64,000 nucleotides of DNA from an uncultured Cohaesibacter sp. (GCF_963676275.1 NZ_OY781091.1:1652775-1716774); one strand, 5' to 3'. Shown: positions 44,729 to 53,896, numbered from the stretch's first letter. A program made the numbers and translations. The notes: generated from the sequence alone by a model not told the origin.

Positions 44729-45739
44729 ATGGCAACTTTAGCAGACATTGCTAGAGAAGTTGGCGTCTCTAATAAAACTGTATCTCTGACATTGCGCGGT
44801 AAGAGATGCTCTAGTGAAGAGACGGCAAAGCGCATTTATGAGGTGGCAGAAAAGACCGGCTATCTCGAGAAATACACAGCGCGTGTGAACAATCTTGAGC
44901 AATTTTCTTTCATCGGTTTCATTGCCGATCACGTTGCAACATCGCCCTATGCAGTCGAATTGCTGCGTGGGGCTCAAGCTGAAGCGCTTTCCTGTGGCAG
45001 GATTCTTCTTGTCGGATCACTGGAAAGCGAGATGCAGAATCTGGCAGGCATCTGCCGGATGTTTCGGACCTACAAGGCATCGGGCTTTATCTATGCTTCG
45101 CGCTACAGGCAATATGTCAATCATGCCGAATGCTTCGGTGATGAGAGCGTTGTCTATATGAATTGCACGCCGGTAAACAGCAATGGCAAGATCATTCTGC
45201 CCGACGATGAAGAGGGCGGCTTTCTTCAGGCGTCCCATTTGCTCAAGCTGGGGCACCGAAATATCGCGGTCATTTCGCTGCCCCATGAAGACCCGGCCAC
45301 ATCCTTGCGGCTGAAGGGTATTTCTAAGGCAATGGCCAAGCAGGGCCTGTCACTGGATGCGGAAAAGTGCCATCTGGGCGTTTCCGGCTATTTCGATGTC
45401 GGGGAGACCTATATTGCCTATGAGAAGGCAAGGGAGGTGCTTACGGCTCCAGATCGGCCCACGGCGATCATTTGCGGCAATGACCGTATCGCCTTGATGG
45501 TTATGAATGCCGCTGTCGATTTGGGGCTGAAGATTCCGTCCGATCTTTCGGTGATCGGTTTTGATGATTTCAAGACCATTTCAGAGCATGTGCGCCCGCA
45601 ACTGACCACTGTAAGTCTGCCCTATTTTCAAATGGGACAACGGGCTGTGGCCGAAATTGTCAGGGGCGTTCCCCAGTCCAATTTCGTCAATCTGATCAAA
45701 TGCGAACTGGTCGAGCGGAAATCTTGCGCCCCGATCTGA
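44729..45739 (+). CDS. LacI family transcriptional regulator
   Basis: From ATG 44729 (MATLADIAREVGVSNKTVS) the 336-residue protein has the LacI HTH (about 2-47) and hinge, and a periplasmic-binding-protein-like sugar domain (about 60-335; FIGFIADHVATSPYAVELLRG, ICGNDRIALMVMNAA, DLSVIGFDDF). The ATG at 44717 adds four residues. LacI members respond to sugars or nucleosides. The gene has no catabolic partner next to it: downstream is a convergent quinone-reductase gene. It may control a distant sugar locus. Confidence 0.92.
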   Translation: MATLADIAREVGVSNKTVSLTLRGKRCSSEETAKRIYEVAEKTGYLEKYTARVNNLEQFSFIGFIADHVATSPYAVELLRGAQAEALSCGRILLVGSLESEMQNLAGICRMFRTYKASGFIYASRYRQYVNHAECFGDESVVYMNCTPVNSNGKIILPDDEEGGFLQASHLLKLGHRNIAVISLPHEDPATSLRLKGISKAMAKQGLSLDAEKCHLGVSGYFDVGETYIAYEKAREVLTAPDRPTAIICGNDRIALMVMNAAVDLGLKIPSDLSVIGFDDFKTISEHVRPQLTTVSLPYFQMGQRAVAEIVRGVPQSNFVNLIKCELVERKSCAPI

Positions 45740-45861
45740 GCCACTCGGTCATCAGAGGGGACGCGAGGGGGCGTGATATAAATCCTCTCGCGCCATTCCC
45801 TTGAGGCTTGATCCTGAGGTTCGTGGCCGATGACCTTGCCGTCGATTGTGAAGCGCCTTTA

Positions 45862-46848
45862 TCAGGCTGCCTTGAGCGTCGACCTGTTGTGGGGGCGGCC
45901 ATAATCGATCTCGGGGCCGACGGGAACAATCCGCGTCGGATTGATCATGTCATGGCTGGCATAATAATGGTTCTTGATGTGATCCATGCGCACGGTTCTG
46001 GCCACGCCCGGCTGCTGATAAAGATCGCGCACATAATTGGATAGGTTCGGATAGGACTCGATTGACCGGATGTTGCATTTGAAATGGCCGTAATAGACCG
46101 GATCAAAGCGAATAAGCGTGGTAAACAGGCGCCAGTCGGCCTCTGTCTGGCCATAGCCAAGCAGATAGCGGGAGCGCGATAGCCTGTCTTCCAGCCAGTC
46201 CAGTGTTTCAAACAAGGGAGCGACGGCTTCCTCATAGGCCGATTGCGTAGTCGCAAAGCCAGCCTTGTAAACCCCGTTATTGACCGTGTGATAGATGCGT
46301 TCATTCAGCTGTTCTATTTCCGCGCGGTGGGCTTGTGGCCAATAGTCCCCCGGCTTTGCTCCAATGCCATCGAAGGCAGAATTGAGCATGCGGATGATTT
46401 CCGAGGACTCGTTAGAGACGATCGTGCCGCTTTTCTTGTCCCACAGCACCGGTACGGTTACCCGTCCGCTATAGGTCGGATCGGCTTTGGTGTAGATTTC
46501 ATGCAGGTAGGATGCACCGAACAGCGGGTCTGGCACAACGCCATCCTCTTCATTGAAGGTCCAGCCATATTCGCCCATGAAGCTGTTGACCACCGAGACC
46601 GAAATCCTGTCTTCCAGCCCCTTGAGCGCGCGAAAGATCAGGGTACGATGTGCCCACGGACAGGCATAGGAAACATAAAGATGATAGCGCCCGGCTTCCG
46701 CCTTGAAACCGGCTTCTCCGGTTGGGCCTGCAGACCCGTCGGCGGTTACCCAATTGCGAAAAGCGGCATCCTTACGCACGAAACGCCCGCCGGTGGATTT
46801 GGTGTCATACCATTGGTCATGCCATTGGCCATCTACGAGCAGTCCCAT
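45862..46848 (-). CDS. Glutathionyl-hydroquinone reductase (YqjG/ECM4 type)
   Basis: This xi-class glutathione transferase reduces GS-hydroquinones with glutathione. The 328-residue length and the active-site YACPWAHR (Cys63) are diagnostic; the Tyr/Trp-rich start (GQWHDQWYDTKSTGGRFVR) and C-terminal NPTRIVPVGPEIDY also fit. GGAAGGAAACAGT precedes the ATG. It is downstream of wrbA by 122 bases with a hairpin in the gap. The pirin-wrbA-GS-HQR neighbourhood, echoed by yqjG near yhaK in E. coli, supports quinone detoxification. Confidence 0.95.
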   Translation of the reverse strand: MGLLVDGQWHDQWYDTKSTGGRFVRKDAAFRNWVTADGSAGPTGEAGFKAEAGRYHLYVSYACPWAHRTLIFRALKGLEDRISVSVVNSFMGEYGWTFNEEDGVVPDPLFGASYLHEIYTKADPTYSGRVTVPVLWDKKSGTIVSNESSEIIRMLNSAFDGIGAKPGDYWPQAHRAEIEQLNERIYHTVNNGVYKAGFATTQSAYEEAVAPLFETLDWLEDRLSRSRYLLGYGQTEADWRLFTTLIRFDPVYYGHFKCNIRSIESYPNLSNYVRDLYQQPGVARTVRMDHIKNHYYASHDMINPTRIVPVGPEIDYGRPHNRSTLKAA

Positions 46849-46883
46849 ACTGTTTCCTTCCTTCCTATATCGGCTTGATTGTC

Positions 46884-46919
46884 TCCGGTCTGGAGGCTGG
46901 TTTCTTTCTCCAGACCGGA
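46884..46919. repeat. 12-bp perfect hairpin between wrbA and the GS-HQR gene
   Basis: TCCGGTCTGGAG (46884-46895) pairs perfectly with CTCCAGACCGGA (46908-46919) across a 12-base loop. In the direction of the operon (minus) no T-run follows; in the plus direction a moderately T-rich stretch does. It could limit read-through, stabilise mRNA ends, or terminate plus-strand transcripts. Confidence 0.8.
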
Positions 46920-46970
46920 TCTTCTTTGTCTTGTTTTTCTTATTGCTGTTATTTTATCGCGTTTGCTTGA

Positions 46971-47570
46971 TTAGCCTGCGATTTTGGCTGCGATTTTGGC
47001 AACATGAGCGCCCTGGAACCGTGCGCCTTCCAACTCGATTGCAGAAGGCTGGCGAGAGCCGTCACCATCCGTGATGGTGGTTGCGCCATAAGGCGAGCCG
47101 CCCTTCATTTCTTCAATGCCCATCTGGCCCTGGAAGGCATAGGGCAGCCCGACCACGACCATGCCATGATGCAGAAGAGTTGGGATGAAGCCCATGATGG
47201 TTGTTTCCTGACCGCCATGCTGGGTTGCGGTGGAGGTGAAAACGGAGCCGACCTTGCCGGTCAGCTTGCCTGCAGCCCACAGGCCGCCGGTCTGGTCCCA
47301 GAAATTGCGCATCTGGGAGGTCACTGTGCCGAAGCGGGTGCCGGAGCCAACGATGATCGCGTCATACTGATCCAGTTCATGCGGATCCGCGATGGGGGCT
47401 TCCTGATCCATTTTATAATAGGATGCCTTGGCCACTTCAGCGGGTACCAGTTCGGGAACCCGTTTGATGACAACGTCTGCGCCTTCGGCTTTCGCGCCTT
47501 CGGCAACGGCTTTCGCCATGGTTTCGATATGGCCATAGGATGAATAGTAGAGTACGAGCACTTTTGCCAT
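46971..47570 (-). CDS. wrbA: NAD(P)H:quinone oxidoreductase WrbA
   Basis: This flavodoxin-like tetrameric FMN enzyme carries out two-electron quinone reduction, which avoids semiquinone radicals. Start ATG 47570 ([19 protein letters not shown]) gives 199 residues against 198 in E. coli; the open frame to 47651 overlaps pirin and is not used. The FMN phosphate loop [10 protein letters not shown] (about 9-18), [19 protein letters not shown] and [11 protein letters not shown] are all present. CAGAGGT lies before the start. It is 52 bases downstream of the pirin gene and likely co-transcribed. Confidence 0.97.
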   Translation of the reverse strand: MAKVLVLYYSSYGHIETMAKAVAEGAKAEGADVVIKRVPELVPAEVAKASYYKMDQEAPIADPHELDQYDAIIVGSGTRFGTVTSQMRNFWDQTGGLWAAGKLTGKVGSVFTSTATQHGGQETTIMGFIPTLLHHGMVVVGLPYAFQGQMGIEEMKGGSPYGATTITDGDGSRQPSAIELEGARFQGAHVAKIAAKIAG

Positions 47571-47622
47571 TGATTTGACCTCTGTTTTGCAAATGAAGGT
47601 GATTGCAGCTTTTCCCGCCGAC

Positions 47623-48534
47623 TTAATGGGCAGGCTTGATGAAGGTGCCATTGCGCAATTCGCGAATGGCCTGATGTATTTCTTCCTTGGTATTCATCAC
47701 GATCGGACCATGCCATGCCACAGGCTCCTGAAGGGGAGCCCCGGAGATGAGCAGAAAACGCACCCCTTGCGGACCGGCCAGAACCTCGACCTCGTCACCG
47801 GTGCCGAAATTGATCAGCGTCCGGTTGCCCGACATGTCCCGGATATTGACCTCTTCGCCCATCAGTTCCTTCTCAAGAAGGATGCCGCGCGGCTTGGAGG
47901 AATTGTCGAATTTGCCAGCGCCCTCGAAGACATAGGCAAAAGCATTGCGATAGGTATCGATCTTGAAACGCTTGCGCAGACCGGCGGGAACAAAGATGTC
48001 CAGATAGAGCGGATCGGCGGCGATGCCGTCGACAGGGCCGCGTTTGCCCCAGAATTCCCCGACAACGACCTTCACGCTGGTGCCGTCATCATCGATGATT
48101 TGCGGAATTTCTCTTGCGCCGACATCCTGATAGCGGGGCGCTGTCATCTTCAGGCTTGCTGGCAGGTTGGCCCAGAGCTGGAAGCCATGCATCTGGCCCT
48201 TATCGTTGCCTCTGGGCATTTCCTGATGCATAATGCCCGAGCCTGCGGTCATCCACTGGATGTCACCAGCGCCAAGGCTGCCATGGTTGCCAAGGCTGTC
48301 GCCATGTTCCACCGTGCCATTCAGCACATAGGTGATGGTTTCGATGCCCCGGTGCGGGTGCCATGGAAAGCCGCGGATATAATCCTCCGGATCATCACCG
48401 CGAAAATCGTCAAACAGCAAAAACGGATCGCATTGCTTGGGGTCATGAAAGCCAAAGGCGCGGTGCAGGCGCACGCCGGCCCCTTCCATGGTTTCCAGAG
48501 CTTGAGCGGTAGAAACAATCGGCCTGATCGACAT
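47623..48534 (-). CDS. Pirin family protein (probable quercetin 2,3-dioxygenase type)
   Basis: The 303-residue bicupin has metal ligands in [16 protein letters not shown] (about 56-71; His-x-His), HGDSLG and the Glu of IMHQEMP. Bacterial pirins such as YhhW open flavonols such as quercetin with an Fe or Cu centre; others act as regulators. The C-terminal cupin carries a conserved [15 protein letters not shown] motif. GGAG sits 7 bases before the ATG. It is the first gene of the cluster with wrbA and the GS-HQR gene, supporting a role against quinones or aromatic compounds. Confidence 0.93.
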   Translation of the reverse strand: MSIRPIVSTAQALETMEGAGVRLHRAFGFHDPKQCDPFLLFDDFRGDDPEDYIRGFPWHPHRGIETITYVLNGTVEHGDSLGNHGSLGAGDIQWMTAGSGIMHQEMPRGNDKGQMHGFQLWANLPASLKMTAPRYQDVGAREIPQIIDDDGTSVKVVVGEFWGKRGPVDGIAADPLYLDIFVPAGLRKRFKIDTYRNAFAYVFEGAGKFDNSSKPRGILLEKELMGEEVNIRDMSGNRTLINFGTGDEVEVLAGPQGVRFLLISGAPLQEPVAWHGPIVMNTKEEIHQAIRELRNGTFIKPAH

Positions 48535-48732
48535 TCCATTTCTCCATCACGGGCAGCGGTGCATGCCCGGAAAATTCGGTTCCATTCTCTCCCAGTCGCA
48601 GCAGCCTCTATTGCAGGCATTTCCGGCGCATGGGCGTTTCGTCTGACTAACTAGGTAATAGCCGGTAGCGCATTTGAAAAATGGAAACTATTCATCTAAA
48701 TCATGAGTCGAAATTCATTAATAAGTTGTTTT

Positions 48733-48751
48733 GTATGCATGTGACGCATAC
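48733..48751. promoter_or_regulatory. Candidate operator, GTATGC-N7-GCATAC
   Basis: A perfect 6-bp inverted repeat with a 7-base spacer lies in the divergent region between the pirin cluster and the FCD-type GntR gene. Confidence 0.4.
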
Positions 48752-48808
48752 TTAAGCATGAGTTGCCAAGATTGATCAGCCGGACAAACGGTGCTACCGT
48801 CAGCCTGT

Positions 48809-48828
48809 AATCGAATGGTCATCCGATT
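48809..48828. promoter_or_regulatory. Candidate operator, AATCG-N10-CGATT with GGTC core
   Basis: An imperfect symmetric element includes ATGGTCATCC. FadR-type GntR regulators often bind sites with TGGTC-like half sites. It lies about 75-90 bases before the regulator start. Confidence 0.35.
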
Positions 48829-48900
48829 CAAAAATAGAGAAATTCAAGTCAAGCGGCGCCGCTGGACCGACAGCGCGTTTGCACAATTGGTGAAATATCC

Positions 48901-49617
48901 GTGACGCAGCCCAGCAGCAGCAACAATCAGAAAGCTCCCAGCCTTGCCGACACCGTATATGAGGCGCTTCTGAGCCGAATTGTGACCGGCGTTTATCCCG
49001 AAAACAGCAAACTGCCAACCGAAGCAGAACTGGCCGAAGATCTGGGCGCTTCCCGCCCCACCGTTCGCGCCGCCATTGCGCGCTTGAGGGAAAGCGGCCT
49101 TGTGGCGTCTCGCCGCGGATCTGGCAGCTTCGTGCTCAAGCGCCCCGACGACAGCTTTCTTCAATTCGCGCCCATCGAGTCCATTGCCGACATCCAGCGT
49201 TCTTACGAATATCGGATCATGCTGGAAGGTGAGGCCGCCTATTTTGCCGCCGAGCGGGCAGGGGTGGAGCATCTGGACAAGATGTCGATTGAGCTGAAAC
49301 GCATGGATGACGCCATCGAGACCGGCGACATGGGCACGGGCGAAGACTATCGCTTCCATCTGGCGATCTGCGAAGCGGCGGACAACCACTTTTTCGTCAG
49401 CTCCTTTCAGGCCCTGACAGAAGTGTCGCTTCAGGCTATGGATATTTCCCGCAATCTGTCTTCGCGCAGCAAGCAGGCCCGAAGGGTCATCGTGCAGGAA
49501 GAGCATCATCGCATCTTCAATGCCATCCGTGCCCGCGACATGGATGCCGCCAGAATGCGCATGCAGGAACATATTCGCAATGCGCGCCGCCGCATTTTCG
49601 AAGGCCCGCTTTCCTGA
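48901..49617 (+). CDS. FadR-subfamily GntR regulator (FCD domain)
   Basis: The GTG at 48901 opens a 238-residue protein with a winged HTH (about 15-75; LPTEAELAEDLGASRPTVRAAIARL) and an all-helical FCD domain (about 95-230). The metal ligands expected in FCD domains are visible as D of GEDYRFHLAICE, His in the same block and HH in EEHHRIFNAI. Such regulators sense carboxylic acids, often sugar acids or C3/C4 acids. It is divergent from the pirin cluster (366 bases) and convergent with selO (16 bases). The target is unproven. Confidence 0.92.
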   Translation: MTQPSSSNNQKAPSLADTVYEALLSRIVTGVYPENSKLPTEAELAEDLGASRPTVRAAIARLRESGLVASRRGSGSFVLKRPDDSFLQFAPIESIADIQRSYEYRIMLEGEAAYFAAERAGVEHLDKMSIELKRMDDAIETGDMGTGEDYRFHLAICEAADNHFFVSSFQALTEVSLQAMDISRNLSSRSKQARRVIVQEEHHRIFNAIRARDMDAARMRMQEHIRNARRRIFEGPLS

Positions 49618-49633
49618 TCCCCATCAGGCAATA

Positions 49634-51133
49634 TCAGGTGCCACAATAGGTCACGAAGGGGCCGAAGCCGCTGGGGGCAGGGCGCGCATAGTCCTCCAGC
49701 CCCTTCTGCTCATCGAATGGATGGGCGAGCACATCGAGCAATTGTCTGACTTCGCGCAGATCGGCAAAATCCTCCGCCTTCTGCAAGGCAGCCTCCACCA
49801 TATGGTTGCGTGGAATATAGACCGGATTCACCTTGGCCATTGCCCTTGCAATATCATGGAGTGGGAGGGCCTCTTCGGCCAGTCTTATGCGCCAGTCCTT
49901 GAGCCATCCTGCTATCGCGTCCGGATCCTCGAACAATGCCAGCAGAGCGCTCTGGCCTTCTTCGCTGACAAGGCTTTCGCCCAAGCGACGGAAAAACAGC
50001 GTGAAATCGACATTCTCTCCCTGCAGACTGCCCAGCAGGATCTGGATCAAGGCCGTATCCTGGCCTTTTGCTTCTCTGAGGCCAATCTTGCGCCCCATGC
50101 CCGCGAGCCATGCCTCCTTATAGATGCGCATATAGTCGGTGAGACGATCTGTCAGCAATCCGGCAGCATGATCCTCATCCTCCGCCCCGATCAGCGGTAC
50201 CAGCGTTTCGGCGAAGCGGGCCAGATTCCACTGCCCGATCTGGGGCTGATTGCTATAGGCATAGCGCCCGTTGCGATCGATGGAACTGAAGACTGTGGCC
50301 GCATCATAGCGATCCATAAAGGCGCAGGGGCCATAGTCGATGGTTTCGCCAGAGAGTGCCATATTGTCCGTATTCATCACGCCATGAACAAAGCCGATCT
50401 GCATCCATCGGGCGATCAGCTCGGCCTGACGTCTGGCCACCGCCTCGAACAGAGCCAGATAACGGTTTTCGGCAGTCATGACCTCGGGATAATGACGCGC
50501 AATGGTATAATCCGCCAGCTTGCTGACTTCGTCCCAAGCACCTCGGGCGGCAAAGAACTGGAATGTTCCGACGCGAATATGACTGGCCGCCACGCGCACC
50601 AGAACGGCACCGGGCTTGAGCCCCTGACGCCGGATCTCTTCTCCCGTCGTGACCGCAGCCAACGCCCGCGTGGTCGGAATGCCCAGCGCATGCATGGCTT
50701 CACCCATGATATATTCCCGCAACACCGGGCCAAGCACTGCCTTGCCATCGCCGCCACGGGAAAAGGGCGTGCGGCCCGAGCCCTTCAGCTGGATGTCAAA
50801 CCGTTGCCCCTCCCGGTCCAGCAACTCGCCCAGAAGCAGGGCTCGGCCATCGCCCAATTGGGGAGAGAAACCGCCAAACTGATGCCCGGCATAAGCCTGC
50901 GCAATCGGCTCGGAACCTTCCGCCTTTTCGCTGCCGGCAAAAATCGCCGCCAGCTTCCCGTCTGTTGCATCCAGCGACAGATCCAGCTGATCCGCCAGCG
51001 CCTCATTCAGAAGAACAATCCGGGGCGAGGGCACTTTTTCACCCTGCCACGGCACATAGAGGCCTTCAAGCGTTCGCGCGAAGCTGTTGTCAAAGGCAAA
51101 TGCTGGTGGCGCTGTAGAGGATGACGCGGTCAT
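49634..51133 (-). CDS. selO: Protein adenylyltransferase SelO (YdiU/UPF0061)
   Basis: This pseudokinase-fold enzyme transfers AMP to Ser, Thr or Tyr of target proteins, linked to redox stress in E. coli. The 499-residue protein keeps the family blocks AQAYAGHQFGGFSPQLGDGRA (about 79-99), DIQLKGSGRTPFSRGGDGKAV, the active-site-region HGVMNTDNMALSGETIDYGP and the C-terminal TYCGT. The penultimate Cys region corresponds to the place where some eukaryotic SelO proteins carry selenocysteine. The start has only a weak ribosome-binding site. It is divergent from the bisC-like gene. Confidence 0.96.
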   Translation of the reverse strand: MTASSSTAPPAFAFDNSFARTLEGLYVPWQGEKVPSPRIVLLNEALADQLDLSLDATDGKLAAIFAGSEKAEGSEPIAQAYAGHQFGGFSPQLGDGRALLLGELLDREGQRFDIQLKGSGRTPFSRGGDGKAVLGPVLREYIMGEAMHALGIPTTRALAAVTTGEEIRRQGLKPGAVLVRVAASHIRVGTFQFFAARGAWDEVSKLADYTIARHYPEVMTAENRYLALFEAVARRQAELIARWMQIGFVHGVMNTDNMALSGETIDYGPCAFMDRYDAATVFSSIDRNGRYAYSNQPQIGQWNLARFAETLVPLIGAEDEDHAAGLLTDRLTDYMRIYKEAWLAGMGRKIGLREAKGQDTALIQILLGSLQGENVDFTLFFRRLGESLVSEEGQSALLALFEDPDAIAGWLKDWRIRLAEEALPLHDIARAMAKVNPVYIPRNHMVEAALQKAEDFADLREVRQLLDVLAHPFDEQKGLEDYARPAPSGFGPFVTYCGT

Positions 51134-51172
51134 GAAGCAATCCGGTTTGAAACGAATCTAAGGGTTTTCCTT

Positions 51173-51226
51173 TATTGCAATATAAGCGCTACGGGGTTGC
51201 AATGACAATCTCTTGCACAGCTGCAA
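51173..51226. repeat. Cluster of TTGCAA motifs between selO and the bisC-like gene
   Basis: TATTGCAATA (51173-51182, a perfect palindrome), TTGCAA (51197-51202) and TTGCA-CAGC-TGCAA (51213-51226) lie at spacings of about 22 bases. This looks like an operator array in the divergent promoter region. Confidence 0.45.
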
Positions 51227-51299
51227 CGCAAAATGCTAGCGAGTATGTAAGACATCACTCGTCGCTTCAGACCAATCCTGCCGATACGGACAATCAGCC

Positions 51300-53558
51300 A
51301 TGAAATATACTGCCGCGCATTGGGGTACCTATGAAATTCACGACAATGGGCTCAAACCAGTCGCGGATGATCCCGAACCCTCGCGCATCGGCAAGGGCTG
51401 GCTCAGCGCCTCGCGCAATCTCGACAGTCGCATCCTCAGACCGGCGATCCGCAAGGGCTGGCTGGAAGGCGATGGCGGGGCCAATCGTTGCGATGATGTC
51501 TATGTGCAAGTGAGCTGGGACGAAGCGGCAACCCGTGTTGCCGAGGAATTGATCCGGATCAGCAAGACTTATGGCAACGGGGCGATTTATGGTGGCTCCT
51601 ATGGCTGGGCAAGTGCGGGGCGTTTCCATCATGCCCAGAGCCAGCTCAAGCGATTTCTCAATCTGGCCGGAGGCTATGTCAGCGCACGGGAAACCTATTC
51701 CCATGCCGCAGGCGAGGTGCTCATCCCCCATATTCTGGGCATGTCGCAAGGCGACTTTCAGGATCAGATGACCAGTTGGGAACATATCATCGAACATTGC
51801 ACCATGCTGGTCGCCTTCGGCGGCATTTCCGCTCGCCCCGCTCAGGTTGCCTCTTCCGGCACAGCAAGGCATGAAACCGAGCATTGGCTTGGCCGGATGA
51901 AGGGGCGTATGATCAATGTCTCGCCGCAGAAGAGCGACATGCCAAATGCGGAATGGTTTTCCATCCGGCCGGGAACCGATGCTGCCCTGATGCTGGCGCT
52001 CTGTCACACATTGCTGGTCGAAGATCTGCATGACGAGGCCTTTTTGCAGAAATACACCTCCGGCTGGTCAAAGCTGCGCGCCTATCTGCTGGGCGAGGCG
52101 GGCGGCGAGGCCAGAAGTGCCGACTGGGCAGCCCCCATCTGCGATGTCGAGGCTGAGGCCATTCGCCAGTTTGCCCGCGACATGGCCAGCAGCCGCACCA
52201 TGATCAATGTCGCCTGGGGCGTGCAGCGCACCGATCATGGCGAACAGCCCATCTGGGCAGGGTTGGCCCTTGCTGCCATGCTCGGCCAGATCGGGCAACC
52301 GGGAACCGGCTATGGCTTTGGCTATGGCTGTGTTGCTTCCATCGGACGGCCAACGAAGAATCTTTATTGGCCATCTGTGCCGCAGGGGAAGAACCCGGTC
52401 GCGGATTTTATCCCCGTCGCCCGTGTTACCGACATGCTGCTGCATCCGGGCGAGCGCTACCAATATAACGGCACCACGCGGACCTATCCCGATATCCGCA
52501 TGATCTTCTGGTCGGGTGGCAATCCCTATCACCATCATCAGGATCTGCTGCGTCTGGAGAAGGGCTGGCAAAAGCCCGAAACCGTGGTGGTGTTCGAGCA
52601 GGGCTGGACCGCAACGGCCCGCCGGGCCGATATCGTGTTGCCCGCCACCACGCCGCTCGAACGCACCGACATCATGCTCTCCAAGACCGAGCCTTCTTTG
52701 ATCTATATGTCTCCGGTGCATGCCCCCGTTGGCGAAGCAAAGGATGATCATGAAATCCTGCGTCTGATCGCTGCCAGAATGGGGCTTGAAGAGGCCTTCA
52801 CAGAAGGGCGCTCGCAGGAAGACTGGCTGCGCTGGCTCTGGGATCAGTCAAGCCAGCTGGTCAGAAACAAGGGCATGAAGGAATTGCCCGATTTCGAGAC
52901 CTTCAAGGCCATGGGGCGCTATCGCGTTGAAGGCGACGAGGAAACCCGTATTGCCCTTGCCGATTTCATCTCAGATCCAGAGGCCCATCCACTCGGCTCG
53001 GAAAGTGGCAGGATCACGCTCTATAATGAAAAAATCGCCTCTTTCGCGCTGGACGATTGCCCCGGACATCCGGCTTGGCTGCAGCCGGTTGAAAGCCTGC
53101 TTGACGCGCCCGAGGGGGCATTGCATATGATCTCGGCCCAGTCGGATACACGATTGCACAGCCAGAATGATCAGGGCTCGGAATCCCTTGATAGCAAGAT
53201 CGAGGGCCGCGAAGTCTGTCGTCTGCATCCGGACACGGCTGCCAGACTGGGCATCGCAGAAGGCTCCATCGTGCGTATCCATAACAAGCGTGGGGCAACG
53301 CTGGCCGGAGTGGCCTTCGATGCTGATCTGCGAGGCGATGTCGTGGCTCTGCAAACCGGTGCCTGGTTTGATGCGCGCATGGTGGAAGGGGGGCGCATGG
53401 ATGTCCATGGCAACCCCAATGCACTCACCATCGATAAGGGAACATCCCGATTGGCGCAGGGCAATATCGGCCATACCGCGCTTGTTTTCGTTGAGCCATG
53501 GGACAAGCCACTGCCGCCGCTTTCCATCTCGAAACAGCCCAATTTCGTAGATTTGTAG
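51300..53558 (+). CDS. bisC: Molybdopterin S/N-oxide reductase, biotin sulfoxide reductase type
   Basis: The 752-residue bis-MGD enzyme of the DMSO/TMAO reductase family has no Tat signal and no iron-sulfur cysteines at the N-terminus, which points to a cytoplasmic BisC-like enzyme. The Mo-ligand Ser is in GGSYGWASAG (Ser105). Cofactor motifs ETYSHAAGEVLIPHILG, SGGNPYHHHQDL (about 406-417) and the C-terminal QSDTRLHSQND (about 620-630) are clear. It would reduce biotin sulfoxide or methionine sulfoxide. BisC in the strict sense is an inference from length and location; a torA-like role is excluded by the missing signal. Confidence 0.88.
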   Translation: MKYTAAHWGTYEIHDNGLKPVADDPEPSRIGKGWLSASRNLDSRILRPAIRKGWLEGDGGANRCDDVYVQVSWDEAATRVAEELIRISKTYGNGAIYGGSYGWASAGRFHHAQSQLKRFLNLAGGYVSARETYSHAAGEVLIPHILGMSQGDFQDQMTSWEHIIEHCTMLVAFGGISARPAQVASSGTARHETEHWLGRMKGRMINVSPQKSDMPNAEWFSIRPGTDAALMLALCHTLLVEDLHDEAFLQKYTSGWSKLRAYLLGEAGGEARSADWAAPICDVEAEAIRQFARDMASSRTMINVAWGVQRTDHGEQPIWAGLALAAMLGQIGQPGTGYGFGYGCVASIGRPTKNLYWPSVPQGKNPVADFIPVARVTDMLLHPGERYQYNGTTRTYPDIRMIFWSGGNPYHHHQDLLRLEKGWQKPETVVVFEQGWTATARRADIVLPATTPLERTDIMLSKTEPSLIYMSPVHAPVGEAKDDHEILRLIAARMGLEEAFTEGRSQEDWLRWLWDQSSQLVRNKGMKELPDFETFKAMGRYRVEGDEETRIALADFISDPEAHPLGSESGRITLYNEKIASFALDDCPGHPAWLQPVESLLDAPEGALHMISAQSDTRLHSQNDQGSESLDSKIEGREVCRLHPDTAARLGIAEGSIVRIHNKRGATLAGVAFDADLRGDVVALQTGAWFDARMVEGGRMDVHGNPNALTIDKGTSRLAQGNIGHTALVFVEPWDKPLPPLSISKQPNFVDL

Positions 53559-53655
53559 CTTTTATACGAGCCGTTCTGCAAATGGATATGAAGGGTAAGA
53601 GGCTGATTTTTATTTCAAAAATCATAGCCATGCATTTAATGCAATACAGGATTCT

Positions 53656-53680
53656 CAGATAAGCACTTTTTGCTTATCTG
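53656..53680. repeat. 10-bp perfect hairpin before the small gene
   Basis: CAGATAAGCA (53656-53665) and TGCTTATCTG (53671-53680) are perfect complements around CTTTT. The following ATTTGG is a poor terminator tail. The element could end bisC transcripts inefficiently or act as an operator or 5' hairpin of the gene at 53741. Confidence 0.75.
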
Positions 53681-53740
53681 ATTTGGCGTTATTGTGATCC
53701 CAGTTGAAATACTTATAAAAACCCAACAGAGGATTACAAG

Positions 53741-53896
53741 ATGTTTGATAGCATTAAAGGCGTAGCAGGTGCAGTTGGTAGCGTGTTGATGGCAATTCCG
53801 GCAGCGTCCCGCGTATCCAACGACGTTCAGCAGGGCCGTAGCCCAAGCGAACAGGATCTGTTCATTCTCGGCATCAGAGACAACTTTCACCAGTAA
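53741..53896 (+). CDS. Unrecognised 51-residue small protein
   Basis: ATG 53741 is preceded by AGAGGA with 7 bases of spacing, and 51 codons in ordinary usage follow to TAA at 53894-53896. The product starts MFDSIKGVAGAVGSVLMAIP, an amphipathic or mildly hydrophobic N-terminal half, then a charged tail (SRVSNDVQQGRSPSEQDLFI, ending GIRDNFHQ). The layout recalls small alphaproteobacterial proteins of the DUF1127 kind, but I cannot confirm this. It is an independent unit with its own AT-rich upstream region. Function unknown. Confidence 0.55.
   Translation: MFDSIKGVAGAVGSVLMAIPAASRVSNDVQQGRSPSEQDLFILGIRDNFHQ

Noticed and set aside
45765-45795. Terminator between the LacI and GS-HQR genes
   Set aside because: A CGCGAG/CTCGCG pairing exists but is imperfect and has no T-run.
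49520-51124. 534-codon open frame on the plus strand
   Set aside because: It is opposite selO, which is complete and recognisable.
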